Part shown: in pieces, positions 25,752 to 34,632 of the stretch
Layout of the letters: each line of letters begins with the position of its first letter
Numbering within the stretch: the first letter of the stretch is position 1
Source of the DNA: an uncultured Bacteroidales bacterium
GTDB taxonomy: Bacteria > Bacteroidota > Bacteroidia > Bacteroidales > WCHB1-69
Assembly: GCA_946413585.1 (NCBI GenBank)
Contig: CAMKLG010000004.1
Span: 29,548-93,547 of the forward strand
Length of the DNA stretch: 64,000 nt
Reading direction: 5' to 3'
Program-made: the position numbers and the translations under genes
The notes under the pieces: generated by a model
Told to the model about the DNA's origin: nothing
Database searches by the model: none
Seen by the model: only the letters and a program-made list of their open reading frames with translations

Positions 25752-26745
25752 TGAAAACTATTAGCGTTTGTCCAGCTACTTTGCAACCCGGGTACGATAC
25801 CTATTCGCCGATGGCACTGAAGTTGCTTTTTGGCGGCGAAAAGGTATCTCCTTTCTTGGATTTTGACTTTGATGGCATTAATGCCAGCTCTAATTTGCAA
25901 GAGAACCAGAATAATCTTTCAATCTCTGGTGCGCAAGAGAAATATTCGGCCGTGGTAGAGCGTGGTCATATCCGTCTGTCGAATCCTGGTGAACAAGGGA
26001 CTTTTATCCTGAAACCAGCTCCGCTGATCAATATCCAAACCCGCAAACAGATTCCTGCCAACGAACATCTTACCATGCAAATAGCCTCACAAGTTTATGA
26101 TATTGAGACAGCATCGAATGCGTTGTGTTTCAGCGCGAAAGGTCAACCTGTGTATATCACCCGAAGGTTTGATGTAAAGTCCGACTTGACGAAGTATTCG
26201 ATAGAAGATTTTGCATCGGTGCTTGGCAAAACCGAGCAGGATGCCGGCAGCAATTTCAAATATGATGGCCATTATGCCATGATAGCTGATGCTATTCGGA
26301 TGGTTGTCCCAGCATGGATGGTGGAAACGGAACGGTTCTTCAAACTCGTTTTATTCAACTACCTATACGCAAACGAGGATGCACATCTGAAAAATTTCTC
26401 GCTCATCAATCGCAATGGAGAGTATGCGCTTGCGCCAGCTTACGACCTGCTGAACACCGCCTTCATCTTGAAAGCGATGGTTTAGGATTGAAAGGTGGGC
26501 TTTCCCCCGATATAGAACCGAGCGATGTTCTGCTTCGAACAGGACATTTGTGTCGGACTGATTTCGAGCGGTTTGGGCGGCGCATTGGTCTGCCTGCCAA
26601 GAGAGTCGGGCGAGTCTTGGATCTTTTTATGAGGTTTCCACCAAAGGTCCCCGACCTGATTGCCCGTAGTTTTCTCAATGACAAGATGAAACGCGCATAT
26701 TGGCGTATTATCAACCAACGATGCCAGAGGTTTGTTCGGAGGTAA
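25751..26745 (+). pseudogene. HipT/HipA-like Ser/Thr kinase toxin, frameshifted (locus 1)
   Basis: HipA-type kinases phosphorylate aminoacyl-tRNA synthetases and halt growth. The frame from 25751 holds the glycine-rich SGAQEKYS loop, the catalytic loop NEDAHLKNF near residue 207 and the metal-site APAYDLLNT, then ends early at 26485 after AFILKAMV. The expected continuation (RLHLESDGLGLKGGLSPDIE ... RSFLNDKMKRAYWRI) is in the neighbouring frame up to 26745. Adding one C near 26455-26459 restores a continuous 331-residue protein. The truncated product keeps the catalytic core but loses about 90 C-terminal residues, so activity is doubtful. Confidence 0.85.
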
Positions 26746-26821
26746 TCAGTCGAAAAACGAATTGTCCAATGTTGAGATGATTTCAACCTAACGTTGGCTT
26801 TGGACTAAAGTGGTTAAGCGA

Positions 26822-27724
26822 CTATCTCCCCAACAACCCCCTCGTCACATTCCATCTGAACTGAATCAGTTTCCAACCTCTCTTGGGATGGCCCGTCAGC
26901 GTGTGACCTACGCACAAAACGATGGAAGCGGCCCACTTGATGCCTTCCGAAATCAACCGCTTCGTGTACTTCCACTTCCCAATCGCCAACGTCCGCATCC
27001 GTTCGCTTTTTCCGATGGAATAGGTCAGGCGGTCGAAATAGTCCTTGCTGAGCTTTTTCTCCGGAATCAGATGGTATAAAATGGCGTCAGGAAGGTAGTA
27101 GAACCGCATTCCCAAGGTGGTCATCTTGTCGAAGATGTCCTTTTCTTCGGCGCCGACCAAACTGTCGCCTTTACGTCCAAGTTCCACATTAAACAAACCG
27201 ATTTTTTCGAACACGTATGCGCGATATGCGGCGTTCCCTCCTCCAGGATAGTCGTTTTTAGGGAACTCTTTCTCTTTGTTTCCAAGATATTTATACCCCG
27301 TGATCAGTGCTTTGGTGAAATGCGACATCCAATCGGGCTCATTCGTTTCATATTTCGGGATAATCGGACCACCTGCGGCCTCAATCTCAGGCATCTTGTC
27401 GAAGAAGTTGGCATACGTTTCCAAATACTCTTTGTTGACTAATGCATCGTCGTCCACATATACCAAAATATCGCCTGCACTCTCTTTGATGCCTCGGTTC
27501 CGGGCATGTGAAAGACCTTGGTTGGTTTCTATGAAATAGTGAAAAACCACATCAGGAAAGTCCTTCACAAAGCGGTCGCATTCGCTACGGGTATTGTCGG
27601 TGCAGTTATTGTCCACCAGCACGATTTCATAGCGGTCGTGCGGTAAGGTGTTCTCTGCCAGACTCTTCAGTACATTGTAGATGTACTTGTCGCGGTTGTA
27701 GGTGCAAATGATGACGGATAGCAT
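26822..27724 (-). CDS. Family 2 glycosyltransferase
   Basis: This 300-residue GT-A enzyme has the nucleotide-sugar motifs SVIICTYNRDKYIYNVLKSL, EIVLVDNNCTDNT and the metal-binding YVDDDALV, with a possible membrane-associated C-terminus (AASIVLCVGHTLTGHPKRGW). Donor and acceptor cannot be told from sequence. It lies 12 bp after the YfhO-like gene on the same strand, so the two are likely an operon. Its last 105 bp are repeated at 25003-25107 on the other side of hipBST locus 1. Confidence 0.88.
   Translation of the reverse strand: MLSVIICTYNRDKYIYNVLKSLAENTLPHDRYEIVLVDNNCTDNTRSECDRFVKDFPDVVFHYFIETNQGLSHARNRGIKESAGDILVYVDDDALVNKEYLETYANFFDKMPEIEAAGGPIIPKYETNEPDWMSHFTKALITGYKYLGNKEKEFPKNDYPGGGNAAYRAYVFEKIGLFNVELGRKGDSLVGAEEKDIFDKMTTLGMRFYYLPDAILYHLIPEKKLSKDYFDRLTYSIGKSERMRTLAIGKWKYTKRLISEGIKWAASIVLCVGHTLTGHPKRGWKLIQFRWNVTRGLLGR
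26823..26927. repeat. Direct repeat copy B flanking hipBST locus 1
   Basis: This copy is the functional 3' end of the GT2 gene. It pairs with copy A at 25003-25107 at a constant offset of 1820 bp. The pair brackets the whole hipBST locus with its promoter. Confidence 0.85.
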
Positions 27725-27736
27725 GACTCAACACAT

Positions 27737-30229
27737 TTATTTACCGGAAATCTCTTTAGTAACCCCTTTTTTCTCTTTTCGATAATACACCACCAAACTT
27801 CCCGCCACTACCAGAACAAACAATATGGAAACAATCAAAGAAATCTTGTCCAACTTGTGGAAAAGCGGAGCCTCATTTCTGAATTCGATTTTGTGCTCGC
27901 CTGCAGGAACTACCATAGCGCGGAGGATGTAGTTCACACGGAAATAATCTGCAGGTTTGCCATCAATGTAGGCGCGCCAGTCGGGGGCATAATAAACTTC
28001 GGAAAAGACGGCCAGTTGATCTTTGCTGGTTTTGGTTTTATACACCACATAGTCGGGATTGTAGGGCTTTTGGTGATCCATTACTATCACAGAGTTGCTG
28101 TCGCGCTCCAAGTTCTTGCCCTGCACCATATCAGCAAAGCGTTTGTCAATGATAGCGGTGTCGGCCGGATTGAAGTCGTTCAATGCCAAGATTTCCGCAT
28201 TGGGGTCTTCTACCAACTGATATGCATCCACAAACCAGGCATTTCCCAAGGCTTCGGGATTGCGCTGCACCAGCGGCTGACCATCCTGTCCAGGTACCAC
28301 CACATAACGGGCGTTCAGCATGTTCAATACGTCGGTGTTGATGTGGCGGGAGAGGTAGAAGTCGATCAAATCCTGATATCGACGCAGTTTGGCTGCATGG
28401 TAACCGCCTATTTGGTGATGGAAAGCGGAAGGATAAGAGTCGTTGAAAGTATTCACAGAAAGGTCGAATACACGGTAGTCTTCATCGTTGAACTGAGCTG
28501 CATATTGATCCAGTATTTGGTCGGTCTGCGAGGGTTTCAGCTTGATGCGTTTTTCGCTGATGAAGTTGGAATCGTTGAGGTAACGACGATCCACACCCCA
28601 CAGGTCGAACAATACCAAGCAGGCCAAAACACCGATGATGATGCCGGACTGTTTGATTTTCTCGTTAATATAAAGCCACAGGAAAACGGCGGAAATCAGA
28701 ATCAGAACGAGTGAGCGCCAAGAGTCGGACATAAAGAGCGCCTTACGGTCTTTCACCAGCACGTCTTTGATCATGTCCCACTGGGTACCATATTGCGCAG
28801 CCATTTGGGCATCGCTGGCGCCCGAGAAGGAAAAACTTCCGGAGAGAACCATCATCAAAAGAATGAAACCAGCTGTAATACCTGTGGAGATGTAAAGTCC
28901 GAGGTTGAGTTTCTTCTTGTCAATCGGATTGTCTTTGTCGAAAATAGCTTTGAGCGCCAGCACCGCCATGACAACCATGGTTACATTGGCCATGACCAAA
29001 CTCATGGAAGGGGTGCGGAATTTGTTGTAAAGCGGCAGATGATAGAACAGGAAGCTGTTGAAGTCCATGAAGTTCTTTCCCCACGACATCAGAATGGCAA
29101 GGACAGTGGCCAAAAGGATCCACCAGCGTTCGGGCCCTTTCACCACAAACAAGCCCAAAACAAACAGGAAGATGATGATGGCACCGAAATAGACAGGGCC
29201 GGAAGTGAAGGGTTGGTCGCCCCAATAGAGCGGAGCCTGTTTCTGGCGGAAGTTTTTGTAAAATTCGGAGTCCGTGCCGACGGTTTCGCCGGAGCCGCCG
29301 CCATACGCGCCGGGGACGAGCAAGGTGTAAGTCTCACCCTTTCCATAACTCCAACTGTAAGCGTAATCAATGTCCAGACCGTTGAAAGCGGTGATGGATT
29401 TGGCTTCTCCGTCTTTGTACAGGTCCTCGGGCGTGACCGAGATTTCGGAACCTCCACGCATGGTAAATTTCACATACTCTTGGTTGATGAACAAAAGACG
29501 GGCGTTGGTGCCGATAGCAAAACCAATGCCGATGAACATCACTCCTACACCTAACAGCAATGATTTGAACTCCTTATCCTTGATGGCGTAAACCAAATAG
29601 ACAAGACCTAAAATAAGCCCCACCAACATGGTGTAATAGGTGATTTGAATGTGATTACAGGCAATTTGGATCCCTAAAGCTATAGCGAAAAGAATACCGC
29701 CCCATAAATACTTCTTTCTTTGCAATATTAGCAACATTCCACCAATGATAGGTGCCATCATAGACATGGCATACGCCTTGGTAATATGTCCTGCTTCAAT
29801 AATGATGATGTTGTAACTTCCTAATCCGAATGCCAAAGCACCTAATAAGCTTAGCCATGGAGAGAGTCCTATTGCGAGTAAAGCGACGTAAAAACCAATC
29901 AAATAAAAAAAGACAATACCAATGTTACCACCATAACCTAAGTAATTCAAATTGAAAACATTATATATTTTTGCAAAAATAGATTTTGAAGGTGGGTTCG
30001 TCACTTGATATGATGGCATTCCACTGAACATTGAACTAGTCCAAAAAGTGTATTCTCCAGTTTTATCATGGAAGTCCGTCTGTTCTTTGGCCATGGCTTT
30101 CCACTTCTGGGTATCTCCTTGCTGGATGACTTTACCATCAAAAACGGGCGACATATAGACAGCCGCCAAAATGAAGAAGAACAGAATAATGCCGCAATGG
30201 GTCAATGTTTTCTTAAGAATCGGTTTCAT
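27737..30229 (-). CDS. YfhO-family integral membrane protein
   Basis: This 830-residue protein has an N-terminal signal-anchor (TLTHCGIILFFFILAAVYMS) and about a dozen further hydrophobic segments. A soluble C-terminal region (residues ~560-790) follows, then a last membrane span before a basic tail (VYYRKEKKGV). YfhO proteins are GT-C-like membrane proteins implicated in lipoteichoic acid or glycolipid glycosylation in Gram-positives. In Bacteroidota the substrate is not known. It is transcribed towards the GT2 gene, which suggests joint action on a lipid-linked sugar. Confidence 0.88.
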   Translation of the reverse strand: MKPILKKTLTHCGIILFFFILAAVYMSPVFDGKVIQQGDTQKWKAMAKEQTDFHDKTGEYTFWTSSMFSGMPSYQVTNPPSKSIFAKIYNVFNLNYLGYGGNIGIVFFYLIGFYVALLAIGLSPWLSLLGALAFGLGSYNIIIIEAGHITKAYAMSMMAPIIGGMLLILQRKKYLWGGILFAIALGIQIACNHIQITYYTMLVGLILGLVYLVYAIKDKEFKSLLLGVGVMFIGIGFAIGTNARLLFINQEYVKFTMRGGSEISVTPEDLYKDGEAKSITAFNGLDIDYAYSWSYGKGETYTLLVPGAYGGGSGETVGTDSEFYKNFRQKQAPLYWGDQPFTSGPVYFGAIIIFLFVLGLFVVKGPERWWILLATVLAILMSWGKNFMDFNSFLFYHLPLYNKFRTPSMSLVMANVTMVVMAVLALKAIFDKDNPIDKKKLNLGLYISTGITAGFILLMMVLSGSFSFSGASDAQMAAQYGTQWDMIKDVLVKDRKALFMSDSWRSLVLILISAVFLWLYINEKIKQSGIIIGVLACLVLFDLWGVDRRYLNDSNFISEKRIKLKPSQTDQILDQYAAQFNDEDYRVFDLSVNTFNDSYPSAFHHQIGGYHAAKLRRYQDLIDFYLSRHINTDVLNMLNARYVVVPGQDGQPLVQRNPEALGNAWFVDAYQLVEDPNAEILALNDFNPADTAIIDKRFADMVQGKNLERDSNSVIVMDHQKPYNPDYVVYKTKTSKDQLAVFSEVYYAPDWRAYIDGKPADYFRVNYILRAMVVPAGEHKIEFRNEAPLFHKLDKISLIVSILFVLVVAGSLVVYYRKEKKGVTKEISGK

Positions 30230-30263
30230 ATCGTATGTTTTTTTATTTCAAAATAAGAAGCGG

Positions 30264-30271
30264 CAAAAGTA
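30264..30271 (-). promoter_or_regulatory. Promoter -7 box of the YfhO-GT2 operon
   Basis: On the minus strand the box reads TACTTTTG, about 35 bp before the start at 30229 and back-to-back with the hipBST locus 2 promoter. Confidence 0.6.
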
Positions 30272-30302
30272 CGAAAAATAACGGGAAATAAAATATTTTT
30301 CT

Positions 30303-30407
30303 TATTTTTGCACCCGAAAAGGTATAAAAACAGATATATGACTGGAATTATACGCTTTCGGGTATAATTTGCGGGAAAACACTGTTTTTATACCCGAAAG
30401 CGTATAA
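30303..30407 (+). promoter_or_regulatory. Promoter and three operators of hipBST locus 2
   Basis: A TATTTTTG box at 30303-30310 is followed by three related 20-bp elements. They are TTGCACCCGAAAAGGTATAA (30308-30327, degenerate), TTATACGCTTTCGGGTATAA (30348-30367) and TTATACCCGAAAGCGTATAA (30388-30407). The starts are exactly 40 bp apart. The second is in inverse orientation to the third. The third ends 2 bp before the hipB ATG. The TTATAC-N8-GTATAA form parallels known HipB operators. Confidence 0.78.
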
Positions 30408-30409
30408 TT

Positions 30410-30625
30410 ATGAACGAAACGAAATTATCGAGATTTGTGAAAGAACAACGAAAGTTGTATCATCTGACACAAGTGGATCTGTCGGAGAAATCCGGAGTTG
30501 GACTCCGCTTTGTCCGTGATTTAGAACAAGGTAAACCCACATTACGAATAGATAAAGTGAACCAAGTGTTGGAACTGTTCGGGGCGGAACTGAGTCCTGT
30601 GAAAAAAGAAAGGAGTGAAGTATGA
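30410..30625 (+). CDS. HipB-like XRE-family antitoxin/repressor (locus 2)
   Basis: This 71-residue helix-turn-helix protein contains FVKEQRKLYHLTQVDLSEKS and GVGLRFVRDLEQGKPTLRID. The ATG follows directly after an operator copy, with little room for a Shine-Dalgarno site, as is common in this phylum. It overlaps the next gene by 4 bp. The predicted role is operon repressor and partner of the downstream proteins. Confidence 0.87.
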   Translation: MNETKLSRFVKEQRKLYHLTQVDLSEKSGVGLRFVRDLEQGKPTLRIDKVNQVLELFGAELSPVKKERSEV

Positions 30626-30951
30626 AACAGGCGAAAGTCTATTTTCAGGACACACTGGCAGGAATCCTCACAGAGGACGAAAACGGATACACGTTTGTCT
30701 ATTCGGAAACGTATATTGCGGATAACGGTATGCCCATTAGTTTGACAATGCCGTTGCAAGCTAAGCCCTTTACAAGCGATAATATGTTCCCTTATTTCGA
30801 CGGCCTCATTCCTGAAGGCTGGTTACTAAACATCGCCCAAGCCAACTGGAAAATCAATCCGCGAGACAGAATGTCTCTGTTGCTGGCTTGTTGCAAAGAT
30901 TGCATCGGCGCAGTGAGCATTGTGGATATTTCAGACCAACAAAATGATTAG
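30622..30951 (+). CDS. HipS-like protein (HipA N-terminal subdomain, locus 2)
   Basis: This 109-residue protein matches HipA subdomain 1 (AKVYFQDTLAGILTEDENGY, FPYFDGLIPEGWLLNIAQ). In HipBST systems this separated unit neutralises the kinase. It starts within the hipB stop codon and ends 3 bp before the kinase gene. Confidence 0.82.
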   Translation: MKQAKVYFQDTLAGILTEDENGYTFVYSETYIADNGMPISLTMPLQAKPFTSDNMFPYFDGLIPEGWLLNIAQANWKINPRDRMSLLLACCKDCIGAVSIVDISDQQND

Positions 30952-30954
30952 TGT

Positions 30955-31896
30955 ATGGCAAAATGTTTGTATTGCTATAAAGAATTAGAAAAGGGGATGG
31001 TGGATTACCATCCTCTGTGTGCTAAAAAGATATTCGGGAAGTCCACAACGCCGATATTTCCATATAAACATGCAGAAATCAAGGAGTTAGCAAAAGAAGT
31101 CTTACGTTCTCAAACTGCAGTAACTGGCGTACAAGCAAAGCTATCTATGGATATTGAGCACCTGCAGAATGAGTCTCGATTTACCATAGTCGGATTATGG
31201 GGACGATTCATTCTGAAACCCCAAACCGAGCTCTATCCCAATTTGCCAGAATTGGAAGATTTAACGATGCATTTGGCCGAAATCGCTAAAATCCAGGTTG
31301 TTCCGCACACGCTCGTACGTTTTGCCGATGGCCAATTGTGTTACTTGACACGCAGAATGGATCGAACAGCGAAGGGCGAAAAGATTCCGATGGAGGATAT
31401 GTGCCAACTCTCTGAAAAGCTGACAGAAAACAAATATCGAGGATCATACGAACAAATTGCAAAACTCATCATGCGATATTCCGCTGCCCCTAAACTGGAT
31501 TTGGCGCGTTTTTGGGAGATTGTGTTATTTTCTTGGATCACAGGCAATAGCGATATGCATCTGAAGAACTTTTCGCTCTATACTCCTAATCAAGGCAATC
31601 CTCAACTTGCTCCTGCATACGATTTACTAAACACGCTGTTAGTAATGCCTTCTGATACTGAGGAACTGGCTCTGACATTGAATGCTAAAAAGAAAAAGAT
31701 CACGCTTCAGGATTTCCAAAAAGCAGTAGCTAACAGCGGTTTGGAAGAAAAAGTGTTCCAGAATGTATTGAGGAAGTATCATGCTGTCAAAAACGATTGG
31801 TATGCTTTCATTGAACAATCTTTTCTTCCACAAGAAATGAAAACAGCATACATTCAGATGATTGCGAATCGGATGAACAGATTGCTCAATGAGTAA
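30955..31896 (+). CDS. HipT/HipA-like Ser/Thr kinase toxin (locus 2, intact)
   Basis: This 313-residue kinase has a glycine-rich loop (TGVQAKLSMDI), the catalytic loop NSDMHLKNF near residue 198 and the metal site APAYDLLNT. The N-terminus carries a probable zinc knuckle (CLYCYKELEKGMVDYHPLC). The known family role is phosphorylation of an aminoacyl-tRNA synthetase; the target here is unknown. Unlike locus 1 it is uninterrupted. The order hipB-hipS-hipT and the split N-terminal subdomain fit HipBST more than two-gene HipBA. Confidence 0.86.
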   Translation: MAKCLYCYKELEKGMVDYHPLCAKKIFGKSTTPIFPYKHAEIKELAKEVLRSQTAVTGVQAKLSMDIEHLQNESRFTIVGLWGRFILKPQTELYPNLPELEDLTMHLAEIAKIQVVPHTLVRFADGQLCYLTRRMDRTAKGEKIPMEDMCQLSEKLTENKYRGSYEQIAKLIMRYSAAPKLDLARFWEIVLFSWITGNSDMHLKNFSLYTPNQGNPQLAPAYDLLNTLLVMPSDTEELALTLNAKKKKITLQDFQKAVANSGLEEKVFQNVLRKYHAVKNDWYAFIEQSFLPQEMKTAYIQMIANRMNRLLNE

Positions 31897-31926
31897 TTGC
31901 ATGTACGAAAGTAACCGAATTTTCAC

Positions 31927-31934
31927 TATCTTTG
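31927..31934 (+). promoter_or_regulatory. Promoter -7 box of the GT4 gene
   Basis: TATCTTTG lies 19 bp before the ATG at 31954. Confidence 0.6.
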
Positions 31935-31953
31935 CCGCTCAAAATCATACCCT

Positions 31954-33087
31954 ATGAAAATCATCATTCTTGGAACAGCATATCCCTACCGCGGCGGACT
32001 GGCAGCTTTCAATGAACGACTTGCCACTGAGTACCAAAAGCAAGGACACGACGTGGAAATGTACACCTTCACGCTGCAATACCCAAGCTTCCTGTTCCCT
32101 GGTAAGACCCAATACAGTCCCGACCCGGCACCAGATAATCTGACCATTTATCGTAAAATAAATTCTTGTAATCCGTTCAATTGGCTAAAAGTGGGCAAAG
32201 AGATTGCCAAAAAGAATGCCGATGTAGTGGTCTTTGCCTATTGGATGTCCTTTATGGCTCCATGTATGGGCACTATCGCGCGCAAAATCAAGAAAAATGG
32301 TCACACTAAGGTTATTGCGCTAGTCCACAATATGATTCCTCACGAACCCAATGTATTAGACAAATTCCTACCACCCTATTTCGTGAAATCCATGGATGGT
32401 TTCATGGCACTCTCTGAATCTGTAGTCAAGGATATCGAGAAGTTTGACCAACGGAACTGTCCTAAAAGGTTCTCCCCTCATCCCATCTACGACCATTATG
32501 GGGAACTTTTGCCTCGCGAAAAAGCACTTCAACTACTGAATCTGGACCCACAAAACAGATACGCGCTCTTCTTTGGCTTCATCCGTGCCTACAAAGGACT
32601 GGATTTGCTGCTGGAAGCCTTTGCCGACGAGCGGTTGAGTCAATCGAACTTAAAACTACTAGTGGCTGGCGAGTTTTACGGCGACCCCGATCCTTATCTC
32701 CAGAAAATCAAAGAATTAAAGATAGAAGATTCCGTAATTCTGTACAACGACTACATACCTGACACTGAAGTGAACCGCTTCTTTAGCGTAGCAGACATTG
32801 TTGCCCAACCTTACAAAACTGCCACCCAAAGCGGCGTGACGCAAATCGCCTTCCATTTCGAGAAACCAATGCTGGTGACCAATGTGGGCGGTCTTCCCGA
32901 AATCGTTCCTGACGGCAAAATCGGCTATGTGGTGGAACCTGATCCTAAACCCATTGCCGACGCTCTCTGCCGTTTCTTCACAGAAAACAAACAAGAGGAA
33001 TTTGCGCAAAACGTGAGAGAAGAAAAGAAAAAGTACGCCTGGTCCACCTTCACCGAAGTAATGTCCAACCTAATATCAGAAGCCTAA
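31954..33087 (+). CDS. Family 4 glycosyltransferase
   Basis: This 377-residue GT-B enzyme opens with IIILGTAYPYRGGLAAFNER. Its donor-binding half contains YALFFGFIRAYKGLDLLLEA and the typical E-x7-E-like region FEKPMLVTNVGGLPEIVPDG. It transfers a sugar in surface-polysaccharide assembly, but the specificity cannot be read from sequence. It is followed by a SIS isomerase after a 54-bp spacer of CCTAAACC-like repeats. Confidence 0.88.
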   Translation: MKIIILGTAYPYRGGLAAFNERLATEYQKQGHDVEMYTFTLQYPSFLFPGKTQYSPDPAPDNLTIYRKINSCNPFNWLKVGKEIAKKNADVVVFAYWMSFMAPCMGTIARKIKKNGHTKVIALVHNMIPHEPNVLDKFLPPYFVKSMDGFMALSESVVKDIEKFDQRNCPKRFSPHPIYDHYGELLPREKALQLLNLDPQNRYALFFGFIRAYKGLDLLLEAFADERLSQSNLKLLVAGEFYGDPDPYLQKIKELKIEDSVILYNDYIPDTEVNRFFSVADIVAQPYKTATQSGVTQIAFHFEKPMLVTNVGGLPEIVPDGKIGYVVEPDPKPIADALCRFFTENKQEEFAQNVREEKKKYAWSTFTEVMSNLISEA

Positions 33088-33141
33088 ACGTATTACCTCC
33101 TAAACCTTAACCCCTAATCTGATAACCCCTAAACCAATCCC
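33085..33141. repeat. Degenerate CCTAAACC-type spacer repeats
   Basis: The gap between the GT4 and SIS genes is made mostly of variants of CCTAAACC and CCCCTAA. Similar spacers lie at 57209-57245, 60769-60867 and 62975-63006. Confidence 0.6.
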
Positions 33142-33720
33142 ATGAACCCCAGAATCCCACAATCCATCGAACAATCCATCGCCGCGAAACAGGCGATTTT
33201 GAACAACCCCGAATTCCTCGACCGCATCCAACAGGGGGCTGAAATGATTGTCGCATCCTTGCGCGATGGCGGCAAAATCCATTTCTGCGGAAACGGAGGC
33301 AGCGCCGCTGATGCGCAACACCTCGCCGCAGAACTCTCCGGCCGTTTCTACTTCGATCGGCCACCGCTCAACGCTGAAGCCCTCCACTGCAACACCTCCT
33401 ACCTCACCGCCGTGGGCAACGACTACGGCTACGACCTCATCTTCTCGCGCCTGCTGCGCGGCTCCGCCAAAACCGGTGATGTCATCGTGGGCATCTCCAC
33501 CTCCGGCAACTCCAAAAACATCCTCAACGCCTTCGAGGTGGCCAAGGAGATGGGCGTTAAAATCATCGCCATGACTGGCGAGACCGGCGGTGCGATGAAA
33601 GACTACGCCGACACTCTGCTGAATGTACCCTCCAAGGACACCCCTCGCATCCAGGAGAGCCACATCATGATCGGACATATCATCTGCGAACTCGTAGAAT
33701 CCGCAATGTTTGAGAAATAG
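33142..33720 (+). CDS. gmhA: SIS-domain sedoheptulose 7-phosphate isomerase
   Basis: GmhA converts sedoheptulose 7-phosphate to D-glycero-D-manno-heptose 7-phosphate, the first step to ADP- or GDP-heptose. The 192-residue length and the motifs HFCGNGGSAADAQHLAAELS and GISTSGNSKNILNAFEVAKE are standard. No other heptose genes are in the window. A related phosphosugar isomerase (DiaA-like) cannot be fully excluded. Confidence 0.85.
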   Translation: MNPRIPQSIEQSIAAKQAILNNPEFLDRIQQGAEMIVASLRDGGKIHFCGNGGSAADAQHLAAELSGRFYFDRPPLNAEALHCNTSYLTAVGNDYGYDLIFSRLLRGSAKTGDVIVGISTSGNSKNILNAFEVAKEMGVKIIAMTGETGGAMKDYADTLLNVPSKDTPRIQESHIMIGHIICELVESAMFEK

Positions 33721-33742
33721 GTATTTTATTAACGAATAATAT

Positions 33743-33832
33743 TCCAAGAGGGCTGCAAGCCCGACACGTGTCAACCCAGGGTGAGCGGCAGCGAGCCCTG
33801 GTCTCCAAAGTGAGTGATAGCGAGCCCCGAGG
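33743..33832. repeat. Intergenic repeat, family 1 (CCAGGG type)
   Basis: This ~90-bp element contains AAGAGGGCTGCAAGCCCGAC, ACACGTGTCAACCCAGGG and GCAGCGAGCCCTGG. It reappears in inverse orientation at about 56205-56257, upstream of the CoA-disulfide reductase gene. Confidence 0.75.
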
Positions 33833-33845
33833 AAAAGAAACCAAT

Positions 33846-34583
33846 ATGCGACGACTACTCTACATCATCCGAACCATCAATGTAATCAAAACCATCTGGT
33901 TCAACTTCAAAGTGTTCCCCTTCGCGGTGGCCAAGAAGCTACCGGTGTGGCTCTACGGGAAGGTGACTTTCCGCAGTCTCACGGGCAAAATCATCATCAA
34001 CGGACCCATCACCTCCGGGATGATCAGAATCGGGAAAAACGACCATTATGTCGATACCGCCATCCAGCAGTGCATCTGGAACGTGCGGGGAACGCTCATC
34101 TTCAACGGACCCGTCATCTTCGGCCACGGCTCCTACGTGGTGATTTCCGACAATGCGACGTTGGAGTTCGGCAAAAGGGAATCCTATTTCGGCACCAACC
34201 TCAAGATTTTCTGCTTCGACCGAATTGTGATCGGCAGCAACGTGCGTGCAGCGTGGGACTGCCAATTTATGGACACAACATTCCATTACGTGCAGAATCT
34301 CAACAAGAACGGGGAAATCGGACCGCTAACCAAACCCATTATCCTCGGCGAGGACATCTGGGTCGGCAACCGCACCACGTTTACCAAAGGCGCATTTGTC
34401 CCCGATAAAACCATTGTGGCATCCAACAGTTTGGTAAACAAGGACTTCTCAAATATTGAACCCTACACTTTACTGGCGGGAATGCCAGCCTCCGTGAAAG
34501 CGACGGGAATGAAACGTATTTTCGACTTGGACATCCAACGAGAGATGGACGAAAAGTACCATTATGTCCGCACCCATTTATAA
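33846..34583 (+). CDS. Hexapeptide-repeat (LbH) acyltransferase
   Basis: This 245-residue protein has left-handed beta-helix hexapeptide repeats (ISDNATLEFGKRESYFGTNL, IVIGSNVRAAWDCQF, ILGEDIWVGNRTTF, VPDKTIVASNSLV) and the C-terminal GMPASVKATG loop common to O-acetyltransferases of polysaccharide loci. The N-terminal ~75 residues are an added region with a hydrophobic stretch. The start at 33846 is preferred; longer frames would begin within the upstream repeat. The acceptor sugar is unknown. Confidence 0.82.
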   Translation: MRRLLYIIRTINVIKTIWFNFKVFPFAVAKKLPVWLYGKVTFRSLTGKIIINGPITSGMIRIGKNDHYVDTAIQQCIWNVRGTLIFNGPVIFGHGSYVVISDNATLEFGKRESYFGTNLKIFCFDRIVIGSNVRAAWDCQFMDTTFHYVQNLNKNGEIGPLTKPIILGEDIWVGNRTTFTKGAFVPDKTIVASNSLVNKDFSNIEPYTLLAGMPASVKATGMKRIFDLDIQREMDEKYHYVRTHL

Positions 34584-34632
34584 ATAGTTAGTAGTTGGCG
34601 AGTGTAAAAGCCTACGTAAATTAAAATTATTT

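Noticed and set aside
25003..26927. Classical insertion sequence around hipBST locus 1
   Set aside because: No transposase, terminal inverted repeats or short target duplication were found; the flanking repeats are gene-derived.
33768..33845. Longer start for the hexapeptide acyltransferase
   Set aside because: The added residues would be translated from the family-1 intergenic repeat.
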